64,000 bases of DNA from Tenrec ecaudatus (Eukaryota > Chordata > Mammalia > Afrosoricida > Tenrecidae), in contig NC_134548.1 of the NCBI RefSeq assembly GCF_050624435.1, forward strand, positions 124,017,583 through 124,081,582, written 5' to 3'. Position 1 is the first letter of the stretch; the number at the start of each line of letters is the position of its first letter. Below are positions 46,882-58,295 of the stretch, piece after piece. The translations under genes were made by a program, and so were the position numbers. The notes beneath the pieces are model-generated. The model did no database searches, was not told where the DNA came from, and worked only from the letters and a program-made list of their open reading frames with translations.

Positions 46882-47191
46882 CTCCTGTTGATGGTCAAAC
46901 TCCTGGGACGCTGGTCTCTCCAATTGTGGGACATCTCTTCCTGAGCAATTTTCTCCTCCACCGAACTGATGGGTTCCGTGCTCTTCAATGGCTCCTCGGC
47001 TCCCCTTACCTCCACTTTCTTCATTGCTTCTTCTTCCACTATCTTCGTGGTCTCTAATGGATGCACTCTCTCCATGGCTTTCACTGATTTCACGGCTTCT
47101 ATAGTTTCCGTAGGCTCCTTCCCTTTCATAACGTCTCTCTCCATCACCTTGCTTGCAGATTCTACCTCTTCCTCCTTTGTTGTAGCGTGGC
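46882..47191 (-). CDS. NRK: NRK exon, low-complexity Gly/Glu/Arg region (310 bp)
   Basis: The acceptor is CTTCTTCTCAG and the donor is CAGGAG|GTAATA. Two minus-strand frames are open across the whole exon. Phase decides: the previous exon leaves phase 2 and the next must be entered in phase 0, which selects the frame beginning PRYNKGGRGRICKQ and ending LERPASQEFDHQQE (103 codons). The competing Lys/Glu/Val-rich frame would hit a stop in the next exon. The chosen frame also resembles my memory of the human NRK middle region (CKQ, ENCS, RPASQ landmarks). It is disordered with no recognised domain and evolves fast. Confidence 0.83.
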
Positions 47192-48494
47192 CTGAGAAGA
47201 AGCTCCGATTAGTGAAACAAGGCAACCCAACAAAACACATCTGATATTCAGCAAGGAAACCTGCCTACTAAGTCCAGGCATGGTTTTGCTCAATGTGAAC
47301 ACTTTAAATTTAGCTTATTAGTATAACATAGACAAGGAAATACTCATATGTCCTGTCAATCTTGAATATTGAATTATCACAACAATTTGAATGGTAGAGG
47401 CTAGATAATTTGCTTTCTTTGTTAGAAATATCAGTTAGGCTGTTAGCAGGTATATGCATTTCTTCCTTAAATAATACAATAGTTGCTGTTCTAGCAAATG
47501 AACAACCACATGGAACATCAAAAGCCATATATTCTGCTCAATCACAACACATTTAAATAGTCCTTGAAATACATGTAGCTTATGGTATGTTAATCTACCT
47601 TGATTAGAAAATGTGTATTAACTGCTTTGCAACAAAATCTTATTGGCCTATTCCTACCACCAGGACACTCAGTAACAGAGATTTCATGTTTTATATGATA
47701 GCCATCAAATTAGTTGCTAAGAATGGCAAAATTAACAAAATGTTTCACTGATGTTTTAATTAAGAGGTAACATTAAACACATGTGACTATAGTAATTGTA
47801 AAAGAAAATTTTCTTAGAAAAGTAATTCCTGGTAGATTTCTTTTTGTTGTTGGCCAAAAAAAAAAAGAGCTCTTGGCAATTTATATCAATTAAGCAAATA
47901 AAGATCATTGTACTCCTCATTTAAATTTATTATATCCATGCTGATATCGCAACTGTTTGAGCAACGCATAGCCATGGAAATTAAAATGGTTATGTGAAAT
48001 TATCTAACAGTTATCCACAAGGGGCATGCTTATTTATATGTAAATATGCTCATACTGGTAGAGCCCTTCGCAATAACCCTCTCGGTTCTCCCTTGTTTCT
48101 ACTGTTGTCCGTCAAAAAAAATTTTAGGCAACAAAGAGAGACACTGGAAATATTAGCCTTCAGTGACTTCTGTGCATTTTCTCTTTGAACATTTTTCTCC
48201 TCTATTTCACATTTCTAAATGTGGTTTAGATTCCAGAGACATGCTGGGCATAGCAATAACGAAAATGGGTCTTCAAGTACCTGACTGGCATCTAACATAC
48301 CTAATACAATTAGGGAATGAAAATCAATAATTTTACATTTGAGCAGGCAGTCAAAAAACAAAGTAATTAAACCTTTCACTCAAGCATGCTTTAGATTATA
48401 TACAAGGAAATAAAAATACAGTTTGCATAAAGTTTTTAATATTTCCAGGGAGGAACAAATTATTGGGTTAAACACCTCAAGCAAAAACAAACAA

Positions 48495-48690
48495 ACAAAC
48501 CCATTCCTATGAGTCAATTCTGACCCAGTGGCCCTATTCAGCCTGACTGTAAATAGGGCTTCCTAGAATTTAGGGAAGCAGAGAGCCTCATCTTTCTCCC
48601 ATGGACTTACTGATGGGTTTGAACTTCCAACCTTAAAGTTAGTAGCCCAGTGGTTATTGCATTGTTATTCCCACCAGGGCTTCTTAACAG
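48495..48690 (-). repeat. AfroSINE, antisense
   Basis: CCTATGAGTCAATTCTGACC tail, TCATCTTTCTCCCATGGACT body and CACCAGGGCTTCTTA head. Confidence 0.8.
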
Positions 48691-50224
48691 ATCATCTAAT
48701 TCATAAGAGTTATTGTTGGGTATAAGCAGCACACCTAGGAGAACATACAGGAACGTTAATAGATTTCCCCAAAATTTCAGCTATAAAACATCCTGTTCCA
48801 AAAGTAGCTGCCTGGATTGATTTAATTGCTTCAGGGTGGGGCTAAAGCAATAATACTTGTCTAGAGCTCTCAAGGCAACTCAGATCTTCAACTGGGAGTA
48901 GGAACCACTGATATCAACATATTGTTTGGATTGAAACTGGTCAGCAGAGATGGTTGCATTGGATGTGGTGAGATCTTATTCTCAAGAACTACTTTCCTGC
49001 TAAGAAAATAAGCTTTTGTTTTCTTTTTAGAGGAGTTCTTATTTCCATGGCAGGAATAATTTACAAATGAATGCAAATGCTTAATATGTAAATTGTTGTG
49101 AATGTCCAGATCAGGGCCCACAAATTTACAGTACATCATCTAGTACAGGACATATGTTTTGGGGTTGATAATCTGCATTTTTAAGATGCATACTAGCAGC
49201 TCCTCATGCAACTAACTGGCTTTTGGACTAAAACCCTTTATATAAGAATAAGCCTTGTATTCAATAATAAAGTAAGTGATCAATGCTATAATTTAGTTAT
49301 ATATAATGTGTTTTGTAAGTAAATTTTTTGAAATTTATGTTCATTACAGTGATGATTTAATACTTTTGTTAAGGTTTAAATCAGTGTATTTCTATTGTAC
49401 ATTTTCTTGTCTGTGGTACGTTTCCTTAAAGTGATAAACATGTAGCAATTACCCTTTCTGTTGGTGGGTTACCTGGGTGAGACAACATGACATTGGACAA
49501 TTTTGACTTACTTTAAACCTAGCCCCTGGTGACCCAGGCCAAGTCCTATGGATACCTGGGACTTTAGACTTTGTCCTTTAGAAGCACACAATTTTCAAAG
49601 GCTATACCAGAGGGATACAATTTGGAAACCCCACTAAGAAAATTGGATTGTACTTTTAATTTGCGTGTAGCAGATTTAAGGAACTGACACACTTGCTTGG
49701 ACTTAAGGCTGTAACACCCTAGTGTGAGTAGATGACTGTTATACAAGGTTATGGAATTGGCAGTCGCTGGTCTTTGGTTCTGATCTCTTGCTTTGAGGGT
49801 GTCCAATGAATGGGGTGCGGGGACTATCATATATTCATCATTTTTTATGCTCCCTTTGAATTTTGTGTACATGTGTTAGTCTGGCAGGCATGGTTCTGCC
49901 TTTGTGGATGAATGCTACTGAATGTCTTGCCCTCTCTTCAATGCTTATTTTTCTTGAAAATAGTGTTCAGTAACATAAGCTTTTAATTTGTACAAGTGAG
50001 CAGTTCATGTGTTGTGTTCCTAATAGCCAGATTATACATGTATCATTTTCCTGTCACAAAGTGTTTAAATTCTATACCAGTTCCTAAAGTAAAGATACTA
50101 TCAACAGAATTATCATACAACCTAGGCGGATGATTTATGTTCTCTATCAAATGTTGATGTCTTTAAAATGAACCAGAAACATATATAAAACATGGGTACA
50201 TGAATGGATTTTATCTCACACATA

Positions 50225-50760
50225 ACTGTAGCCCTAACTGAAGAACAATTAGTTCTTATGACATGGCCAGACTTGATACTCTCTGCCATGAAGAGATTAC
50301 TGAAGATATGAAAATATAGGTATCACTATATCAACGTATGGTGAAGTAATCAGATGGTGCCAGGTATCAGAAAAAACAGTGTCCGTCGTTCTTAAAGACT
50401 TGTCTTAAAACGAGAAGCTATCTAAGTGAGGTGTTAACATGGAAGAAACTCCCCGAGTACAGCCATGTCCAAGGATTGTAAATAATAAAATCTAAATCCA
50501 GGGGAGAAAATGGTCTGAGCTGAAATTGTGAGCACCCAGTTTGCAGAAGGTTATGGTTGACAGTGGAAGCCCAAAATCCATTTGCATGGATTAAGCCTCT
50601 GGCGCATCCTCTGAGGACATACAAGGGATGTGGATAGACTTGTGAACGGACAGAGAGCAGTGTAAAGTTGATTATGCAGATGTAGTTAGGTTACCATGGA
50701 ACACCTTATCTCCCTTATAACCCATTCTAAAGTTGTTTCAGTTTTCAATAATTTAGGCTC
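50225..50760 (+). repeat. Diverged internal segment of the LINE-type family
   Basis: Parallel to 32353-32650 (AATTAGTTCTTATGACATGG, GAAGATATGA, ATGGTGAAGTAATCAGATGG, GTTGTTTCAGTTTTCAATAA). An older relic with no coding meaning. Confidence 0.5.
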
Positions 50761-50927
50761 TGTTTTCAATTGGAAATGTAACTATACAAAGGCAAGTTAC
50801 AAAATATTCTACAAAATAAATGAAACTTTTATTAAACAAAACATCAAAAGGTAAAGTTATTTTGTATTAACATGTCTTCAATCTAGGTCTGCACATGGCT
50901 GGAGTAAGTATTTTCATCCCTCTAACC

Positions 50928-51241
50928 CAGTGGTTCTCAACCTGGGTTCTTCCCTCTAACCCAGTGTATCCCTTTGGGGAGTTGAACGACCCTTTCACAG
51001 GGGTTGCCTAATTCCCTTGGAAAACACATAAATATGTGATAATATTCAATTTCATATTGTTTTGTGATTAATCACTATGCTTTAATTTGTAACAATGCAT
51101 ATCAGATATTTACATGATGATTCATAACAGTAGCAAAATTACAGTGATGATGTAGTAACAAAAATAACTTTAGGGTTGGGGTCACTACAACATGAGGAAC
51201 TTTATTAAAGGGTCACAGCATTAGGAAGGTGAGAACCACTG
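50928..51241. mobile_element. SPIN/URR1-like non-autonomous hAT transposon
   Basis: A 314-bp element with inverted ends: CAGTGGTTCTCAACCTGG on the left and AAGGTGAGAACCACTG on the right. It is flanked by an 8-bp, partly decayed target duplication (CTCTAACC/CTCTAAAA, 6 of 8). Inside are TTGAACGACCCTTTCACAGG, ATGCATATCAGATATTTACA, TCATAACAGTAGCAAAATTA and GGGTTGGGGTCACTACAACA, which match my memory of the rodent URR1/SPIN non-autonomous elements in order and in spacing. It has no coding capacity. Confidence 0.82.
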
Positions 51242-51863
51242 CTCTAAAACTTTTGTGAAGAATTTTGCACTTTTTTCTTCACACTATAATCAAATGGCAA
51301 CGTTGGCATCCTTGAGGCAAGTAAACTGTGTTCCTTTAAAAAAAGAAGAAATCTAAAAGGGCTACAGAGGAGATGGGGTTAGGTTTCCTAATTGCAAGTA
51401 TAACATTACTTTAGTAATCTGCATCCCGTAAAGAACAAGCAGTGAGAGGCGATTTTGCAATTCATTTTTTTCCTGAGCAACTTTAGCTCTTTAGTTCAAA
51501 AATACCTAAGCCTTCATATTAGAGTTTTTAAATGGCACCCTTCATTTTCTTTACTATTTCTTATACCACCGTGCCTTCACAGGGTTGTATGATTCAGTAA
51601 TTTAAACGGAAACAGCCAGACATTTTCAGTCATAAAGAATCTAATAAATACTTGAAGGCTAACAAAAATATAAAAATAACACAAAATTAAGTGTTCCACG
51701 TTAAAAAGCTTAAAATCTCATTGAAAATGAAGCTACTTAGTGTGCGCAAGTGTAAATTTATTTACCCTTTTGTTAATTATTTTTTAAAGTAAGTTAAAAA
51801 TTCACAGGGCTCTGAATTTATTTCGTTTAACATGCATTGTGTACTTAATCCAGAGTAACCAAC

Positions 51864-52162
51864 CTTGACCATTGACGATCATCATCGTCGTTACTGTCTT
51901 CATCAATAGCTTCATTAACCTGATCAATCTGGTTATGAAAGTGCTCATTTTCATGGTCATAGGTATCTTCATAATCATTATTAGAATCATCATCAGCATC
52001 ATATAATTCAACATATTCATCATCCTCTTCAGGTGGCTGAATGACAGGTGCCGGCATTAACCAATCATCCCGGAAGATTTCAGAGAGTGCATTATAGCCC
52101 ACCCATTCATTTGTCAAGTAGACGGGGGGTGATATTTTTCCTACTTTAAATCCATCTGGAAT
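51864..52162 (-). CDS. NRK: NRK exon, conserved block plus acidic stretch (299 bp)
   Basis: This exon encodes about 100 residues. The first half, IPDGFKVGKISPPVYLTNEW then VGYNALSEIFRDDW, is a highly conserved NRK block. The second half is extremely acidic, with runs of Asp, Glu and Asn (DDDSNNDYEDTYDHENEHFH and IDEDSNDDDDRQW), and is likely disordered. The acceptor is GTGCACACAG and the donor is TCAAG|GTTGGT, leaving phase 2. A second possible GT four bases upstream (CAATG|GTCAAG) would leave the same phase with one residue fewer. Confidence 0.93.
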
Positions 52163-52298
52163 CTGTGTGCACAAGAAAGGTTAATGTAGTCTCTATTAGC
52201 CTTTAATTTTCTTCTAGAATAGAAAGTTTTCCAAGTTGAAAGCATTTAAGATAAAGTTTTGTCATTGAGCTAAAATGTAAAAGAAGAAAAGAGAAAAA

Positions 52299-52515
52299 AA
52301 TGATTAGGGCAAAGACTGTACAGATGTGCTTTATACAATTGATGTATGTATATGTATGAACTGTGAAAAGAATTGTATCAGCCCCAATAAATTGTTAAAA
52401 TAAAAAAAATGATTAGGGCAAAGACTGTACAGATGTGCTTTATACAATTGATGTATGTATATGTATGAACTGTGATAAGAATTGTATGAGCCCCTAATAA
52501 ATTGTTAAAATTAAA
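52299..52515 (+). repeat. Tandem pair of LINE-type 3' tails
   Basis: Two nearly identical units with a period of 109 bp (TGATTAGGGCAAAGACTGTA at 52301 and 52410), each ending in a GAATTGTAT(C/G)AGCCCC-like block, an AATAAATTG signal and an A-rich tail. They differ by only a few bases. Confidence 0.8.
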
Positions 52516-52909
52516 AAAAAAGATGTTCACTCACTGGAAAGAGTCAGCTTTTAGTGGGGATGAGATGGCAAAGGCAAACCTCAGACTGTGATTATTCGTG
52601 GCCTTTCTGGATCACACAGGAAAGATATTTTTCTCATTTTTTGTTAACCCTATTGTTAGCTGATGGGGTAGATATATGATTTTGAGGCGGGACAATAGAG
52701 CAGTTAATCTAATGCTCTAAGATGTAGTCACTTCTTTTTTTCTTCTTTACTTTATCCCAATAGATTGGTTACCACAAGGCACTTAAATTGATGTTAATAG
52801 CTCAGTGTCACTTTTACACGTTTCACATTGTCTTCATACATCACAAATACCTCTGAAAAGTAAATAAAGGGACGCCCCACGTTAAATCAGGTCTGAGTCA
52901 GATAGCACC

Positions 52910-53135
52910 TTTAGAGGGCCGGGGTGGCGAAAATGGTTCAGTGTCTAGTTGCTAACTGAAAGAATGGTGTGTTTGAGTGTAGCCAGATGTACCTTGGAAG
53001 AAAGGTCTTGAAAACTACTACTAAACAATCAACCGTTAAAAACTATATGGAACACATTTCTATCCTGACAAGCAAAGACACTGGGAGTCAGAGCCAAATG
53101 GATAGCAACTGGTTTTGTCTGATTTGAGGGTCATA
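52910..53135 (+). repeat. AfroSINE, strongly diverged
   Basis: AGAGGGCCGGGGTGGCGAAA head, GTTGCTAACTGAAAGAATGG and tail GACACTGGGAGTCAGAGCCA then AAATGGATAGCAACTGGTTT. Confidence 0.6.
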
Positions 53136-53488
53136 TTACACCTTTAGGCAGTGTGGATGGAATGTGTATATGGTGCATGTAGTCATCACTTATCTCTAAA
53201 TGCCTCATCCTCCAATAAATGATATTAGACCAAAATCAAGCGTCTCTTTTAAAAATATTCTAAATGACTCAGATGTGTAAATATAAAATCCTTTCAGATA
53301 AATCATTTCCCATTTTAAATTTCATTTCTAGATTTTATATTCTGGATGCTAACATAGCAATGGAAAGCTGAAAGTAATTAATGAAAAATTAACTCTAAAC
53401 TTTTCTCCTTCAAGTGGAGTTAAAAATGGAAGATAAAAAGTGGAAAATTAAGGAGAACAGACATAAACGTGTTAAGATCATAACATAC

Positions 53489-53586
53489 ATGGACATCCAT
53501 CAGCAACTTCTGATCAATAGTAGAATAAGGTGGGGATGACTGGGACCTCCTCCTAACCACAGGACTCTCCTCCTCAGAAGATGACT
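53489..53586 (-). CDS. NRK: NRK exon, Ser/Arg-rich linker (98 bp)
   Basis: The exon runs from a CTTCCACAG acceptor to a CCAT|GTATGT donor, entering in phase 1 and leaving in phase 0. The peptide begins ESSSEEESPVVRRRSQSSPP and ends STIDQKLLMDVH. It has clustered Ser-Pro and acidic-Ser sites, typical of a phosphorylated disordered segment. The ending leads straight into the conserved PDGFKVGK block of the next exon, which confirms the order. Confidence 0.92.
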
Positions 53587-55923
53587 CTGTGGAAGGCAAG
53601 CGAAAGCAATACTGATGATTGAATGTACACTGTACCACTTTGATACCCTAGGTTTCCCGCCCCCACCCCATTATTCTCTTATGATGCCATTCAGAACTAT
53701 CAGCTGAAAAATTCTCATGAGGACAGGACCTCAAATTTAATTTTAAGGGAAAGTTTCATCTTTATTTCCTTTGTGTACATGCACGTCCATTCTGTTTCCA
53801 ATATTAAGCTTATACTGCTAATTATTTCTAACCTGTGGAAGAAGCAGGGATAGAGAATGGAAGCCAACTAATATCAAAGTCCATTAAAAAAGCAGAAGAA
53901 GAATGCAGACATATCAAGTGTAAGAAGGAATGAGCTGTAAGACTGGTCTTAAAAAGTAATAGAAAAATAATCCAACAATGTATTGGGAGATGATGGGTTA
54001 GCCAGATATCTCGAGCAGAGTTGATTCTGCAACTGTAATCCCTGAATTTTCACTCAATGATATGGCCTCAAGTGCACAACTGAAACAAGACAAAACTTAA
54101 AGCTTTTTTATATAGCTGGTGAGATTTCTACAGCAGTACTTTACATAGCAATAGAGTATTCTAAGGTGAGAGAAATGATCCGTGCCTGCCCAGTCCAATA
54201 CAGTAGCCATTGGACCCAGGTAGAGGTTGGGCAGTTTAAATATGGCCAGTGTGACAGAGGAACTGAATTTTTATTTAATACTCAAAGTAGCTATTATATT
54301 AGATCACTCAGTTCTAAAATATAAATAATTTCACTTGTAACACAAATTTTGATAATAAGAACTGGTGTATATTAAAGAACATCTCTGGCTAAATTACTTT
54401 TTGTTTTCCCTCTTTTATTTACAGATTTGAAATACACAGTAAAGATATAGGCACTATAACTTTACTAAAAAAGCATACATTGCAAATACTGCTGTATTTT
54501 GTGTCCCCATACTCTATCATTGTTATACTTTTGTCATTGATTATTTGACTGCAGAATTTTTTTTTAAATAGTAGTATCGTCATGCTCAGAAATACTACAC
54601 TGTCAAAAAGGAGAAGCATTTTCTCTCAAGTCTCTTCAGATAGTATTAGACCACCCCCCCTAAAAAAAAACGATGGATGATTGCTTGAGACTTTGAGAGA
54701 AATTTGTAGTAGGTGCTCTTATTTCTTGCATGATGAAACATGAAACTCATGGGAGCACATGCAAAATCATGCCATTTTAGAGCTCAAAGAACTTTAGCGA
54801 TCCTCTGAACAGATGCCACTACGTCTTCCTTTCTTTTTGGCTCATGACTGTTTTGGGGACTAAAAAATAATTTCCTTATTTCAAAAAGGCAAAGAGTAAT
54901 ACACATGAATAAGCCGTGATGTTTACTTGTTTGTTCAGTATTAGTAAAATTAACCATATCAAACCAGAAAGAAAAAGATTTGCGCCACGAGGGTAGGGAT
55001 TTTAAAGCTACTCTACAGTCAGGCTTCTCTTATTTGCACAGCATAGTACTTCTGAAAAAGATGATACTACTATTTAAAAGAATTTTGCAACTATAGAAGT
55101 CTCTGAAAAATCATATCTGTGGAGTTTTTATATTCAGCTATTTGAAGGTTATTGCCTATATTTTTTCATTATTAACATTTGATAAAAATAGGCATACTAT
55201 ACTTTTATAGATGATCACTTACCAAAAAATTACAGACACTGACTCAGAGACATCCATCTCTCATCTGGATTGCTTACATGTTTAATGTCAGATTTTATAA
55301 TCCAATGCTTTTTGCTTATCCCACTTTTCCAATAATTCATTCAAACTCCCTCAAAATCACATGTTAATTTAAAGCACTTGTTTGGAACTCTTATCATTGT
55401 TTGTTATTTTATTTGATTGGATTAATTCATCATGCCTTTGTAATAAAAAAGATCAACTTGCAACATTTACAGATATGTGAAATATAGTATATATGTATAT
55501 ATATATCTATGGGGGGAGGAGATACAATAACAAACTAATAAATAAAACATGCCCACAAGGACTTCATCCAATCTTCTAAAGGTTGCCTATAAATTTTAAT
55601 ATGTTGGAGAGCACTGTAAGTTATTTTCTCATATTTTTCTGACTTGGTACAGAAGCTAATAAATATGTCTCCCCCTAATCCCTAGTCACATATTTCTAAC
55701 TATAACAACACTGAAAAAAGAATATTAAGAAATATTATGTTCTACTTCTGAAAGGGTACACTGACCACCCAACTGCCAAATCCAATTGGCTCCTAGTTCT
55801 ACTCTTAGTTGAGCTTTCTTAATATATTTTTAGATCTAATCCTTCTTAGAATTCTTATCCTGACTTCTGTAATATAAATATGAGATCTATGTTTGACTAT
55901 TGAAATGTTATGCTTTGAATCAC
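53587..55923 (-). other. NRK: NRK intron
   Basis: About 2.3 kb, A+T-rich. A possible old DNA-transposon fragment lies at 54180-54290 and a short TA tract near 55488. Nothing else recognised. Confidence 0.7.
54180..54290. repeat. Possible old DNA-transposon fragment
   Basis: CAATACAGTAGCCATTGGAC and GGAACTGAATTTTTATTTAA resemble a widespread old mammalian element with a TAGCCA...TTTAAAT...GAACTGAATTTT order. I cannot give the family name. Confidence 0.35.
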
Positions 55924-56018
55924 CTGATGCTGCTGGACAATTCTGAGGATTCGGTGCACTTCTTTGTCTGACATCAATGGATCTCGGAGCTTGTTCCAAC
56001 TCAACCTCCTGAGGAATA
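55924..56018 (-). CDS. NRK: NRK exon, linker (95 bp)
   Basis: The acceptor chosen is TCTTTTCATAAG, which enters in phase 2 and gives IPQEVELEQAPRSIDVRQRS, ending in PAAS. A nearer AG (CCTCAG, 10 nt downstream) looks attractive, but it would force a frame that meets a stop in the next exon, so it was not used. The donor is CATCAG|GTGATT. The frame stays open for about 43 codons past the donor, and I recall that a human NRK form reads through the equivalent donor, so alternative donor use is possible. Confidence 0.82.
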
Positions 56019-57519
56019 CTTATGAAAAGACAGGAGAGCATATACTTACTGTGTGTTAACAGTCATGAGGGAAAAGTCAAACAACATGAAAACCAACACC
56101 ACGGTTTTGCTGAAAGTTACGGCAGTAATATTTTCTAAATTCCTTTTTAGATTTTGTTAAATCTATTTTATTTAAAACTCAGCAGTCATTCCCAAAACAT
56201 AAAAAGTGCATAAAGTAAATATTCACTTTTATTTTCATTTCTTTAAAAAAAATCCTGTAAAACCTCTTGACCGTGATAAATAAAGTCTTCTGATGCATGT
56301 TAATCTTTGAACATGATTTAAAAGCCAGGTTGAATGAATAAACATTTCCTTTATACATTAGTTCTTACAATTCAAATTCATGGAATATATTAGAAAGTTG
56401 TTTTGAATAAGTGTTGCTTTATTTCATATTAGCTTTGAACTTTCTACATAGAAAGGCTGGTGATTTAGACCTAAAACAGACTAAGTAAGTGTTTCCTATG
56501 GTGCCAAACTTGAGGAAAGTCTCACATTTAATTTAAATTAATTTTATGAATGTCACCATATTAAAAAGGAATATATTTTCTACCCATAAATTCAAAAATT
56601 CTTTCATAAGATGAACAAGAGTAGGATTGAATACTGCATGTTAGAGTGTAATGAAATCATACCTCCATTATATCAAAGAATACTACTCAAAATACAACTA
56701 ATTTCATTGCTTTGTGCTCAAAAGACCATAAAAATCCATTCATGGGTGCAAGTAAAGCTCTTAGTCTTGTTTTCTGATTTTCAAAGATTTCTAAACACCA
56801 GTTACATCTGAGATTATAAACATAAGTGATTAAAAACATATTGCACACTTCATACTCTCAGCACTCTGCAATCTCTTCAATATCACAAATACAATAAGAA
56901 TTCAATCTTTATTGAAAGATCAAATGAATGATTCTCTTCATTATAAGTCATCAGTGGAGGGAATATAATTTTCATGGGAGAGCTATTTAAAATTTATCAT
57001 TGAAATATAACACACTGACTACAATATCTAAATTGTGAAGCATGATTTTTAAAACATACCAACCATCACCGATATTACACTGATTTTGAGTGCAGCCAAT
57101 ATTATATTTTGAGTTTTAGATTTTATTTGAACCATAAAATATTTAACCATATTTTACCCATTTTAAGTCTTGTTTATTCTGTGAAATTAATTTCTGTAAG
57201 GATGATTTGTGATACATATAAATAAAATCACTTTGAAATTTCACATATTTTTCCTAACTAAAATGTAAAATCTATCAAACTATTTTTTAAAATTAATTCT
57301 ACATTTCAATAGAAAATTATCAATTCAAATGACACTGAACCAATGTCAAAGTCCTAGTTAATGGCTCATTGAGGTTGCGATTTAAATGTGGTCCAATGAT
57401 GTTAATAATTATGATGTCACCAATAATTGGTCTTGATTTCATTTAGAACTTGCCATCAAAGAAATAAGTTTGAGTTTTCTATGGGATGGTAAATTGCTAG
57501 GTCATTGGACTTCACATAC
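56019..57519 (-). other. NRK: NRK intron, no recognised repeat
   Basis: About 1.5 kb of very A+T-rich sequence with no repeat family or conserved block that I can name. Confidence 0.75.
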
Positions 57520-57587
57520 CTTGGAGAGAATGTGACACGGTGTGCACGATCCTGGTTGCAAGGCCTAGGAGCAGATCTTTCCTGAAC
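57520..57587 (-). CDS. NRK: NRK small exon, linker (68 bp)
   Basis: This short exon lies between a CCCTTTAG acceptor and a CCAAG|GTATGT donor. Read in phase 0 it gives VQERSAPRPCNQDRAHRVTF then SP, and leaves phase 2. One other frame is blocked by an in-frame TAG, so the phase is set by the sequence. It falls in the disordered linker between the kinase and CNH domains. It is too short to stand out as an open frame and was found by phase and similarity to NRK. Confidence 0.85.
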
Positions 57588-58089
57588 CTAAAGGGTACAA
57601 TTCAATAGTTCAGTAGAATTCATAATAACCATTCCTTATGAGTTATTAATTTATGGGAAAATGCATTTCTTCACATAGGGATATTTTCCTAAAAATCCAA
57701 CTTGTAAAATCCGATTTCATACATAGATTTTATTTTCACAATTATTTGTTGTATAAAATTAGTACAGCTTCACAATATTTTTAACTGCTTAAGTATGATG
57801 TCCTCACATCTGATTTCATCATCTGTTATAACTGAACGTTAGTAAAAAAAAACATTATCTGGATATCATATAATAAGGTGTTCTCATTTTATTGTCAAGG
57901 AGTTTGTAACCTCTACAGGCACAATGACTTTTTGAAGAAATTTACACCATGTCAGTGAGAGATTCAGAATTAGAATATGTCTTTCCAACTCCAACTTTAA
58001 GATCTCCATTTCATCGTACTGTCTTTTATGACAAGTCCAAATGTCTCACTCAGCGTTTACTTACTCTTTTAAGCTACCCCTAGGTTTCT

Positions 58090-58295
58090 TAAGGTTGTAC
58101 AACACAAACACAAGCACACACACATTGTTGTAGAATTGATGCTGGCTCACATCTACTGCACAGGACAGAGTAGAACTGCCCCTGGAGGTTTCTGAGGAGA
58201 GTAGAAGGCCCTGCCTTTCTCTCATGTAATTTCAAAGTGCTGACATTGCAGTTAGCAAACCAAAACATAACCTGTATGCCACTGGGCCCCTTGTT
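58090..58295 (-). repeat. AfroSINE, antisense
   Basis: TGTTGTAGAATTGATGCTGG tail, GACAGAGTAGAACTGCCCCT body and GCCACTGGGCCCC head. Confidence 0.8.

Larger units (their letters stand above)
47192..51863 (-). other. NRK: NRK intron with hAT element
   Basis: About 4.7 kb. It holds an AfroSINE (48495-48690), a diverged LINE-family segment (50225-50760) and the SPIN/URR1-like element (50928-51241). A 102-codon minus-strand open frame at 49564-49872 sits in otherwise unique sequence and matched nothing I know. Confidence 0.75.
52163..53488 (-). other. NRK: NRK intron with tandem LINE tails
   Basis: About 1.3 kb. It holds a two-unit tandem of LINE 3' tails (52299-52515) and a diverged AfroSINE (52910-53130). 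The rest is unremarkable. Confidence 0.75.

Noticed and set aside
46882-47191. Lys/Glu-rich frame (HATTKEEEVESASK...) as the NRK reading frame
   Set aside because: It would need phase 1 entry although the upstream exon leaves phase 2, and it leads to a stop in the next exon.
49564-49872. 102-codon minus-strand open frame in an NRK intron
   Set aside because: Its orientation matches NRK, but the flanking exons at 51864 and 46882 join in phase without it, and the peptide resembles nothing I know.
56000-56010. Acceptor CCTCAG|GAG for the NRK exon at 55924
   Set aside because: It would require a phase 0 exit from the exon at 57520-57587, which introduces a TAG, or a frame that ends in phase 0 and meets a stop in the exon at 53489. 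The CATAAG acceptor fits both sides.
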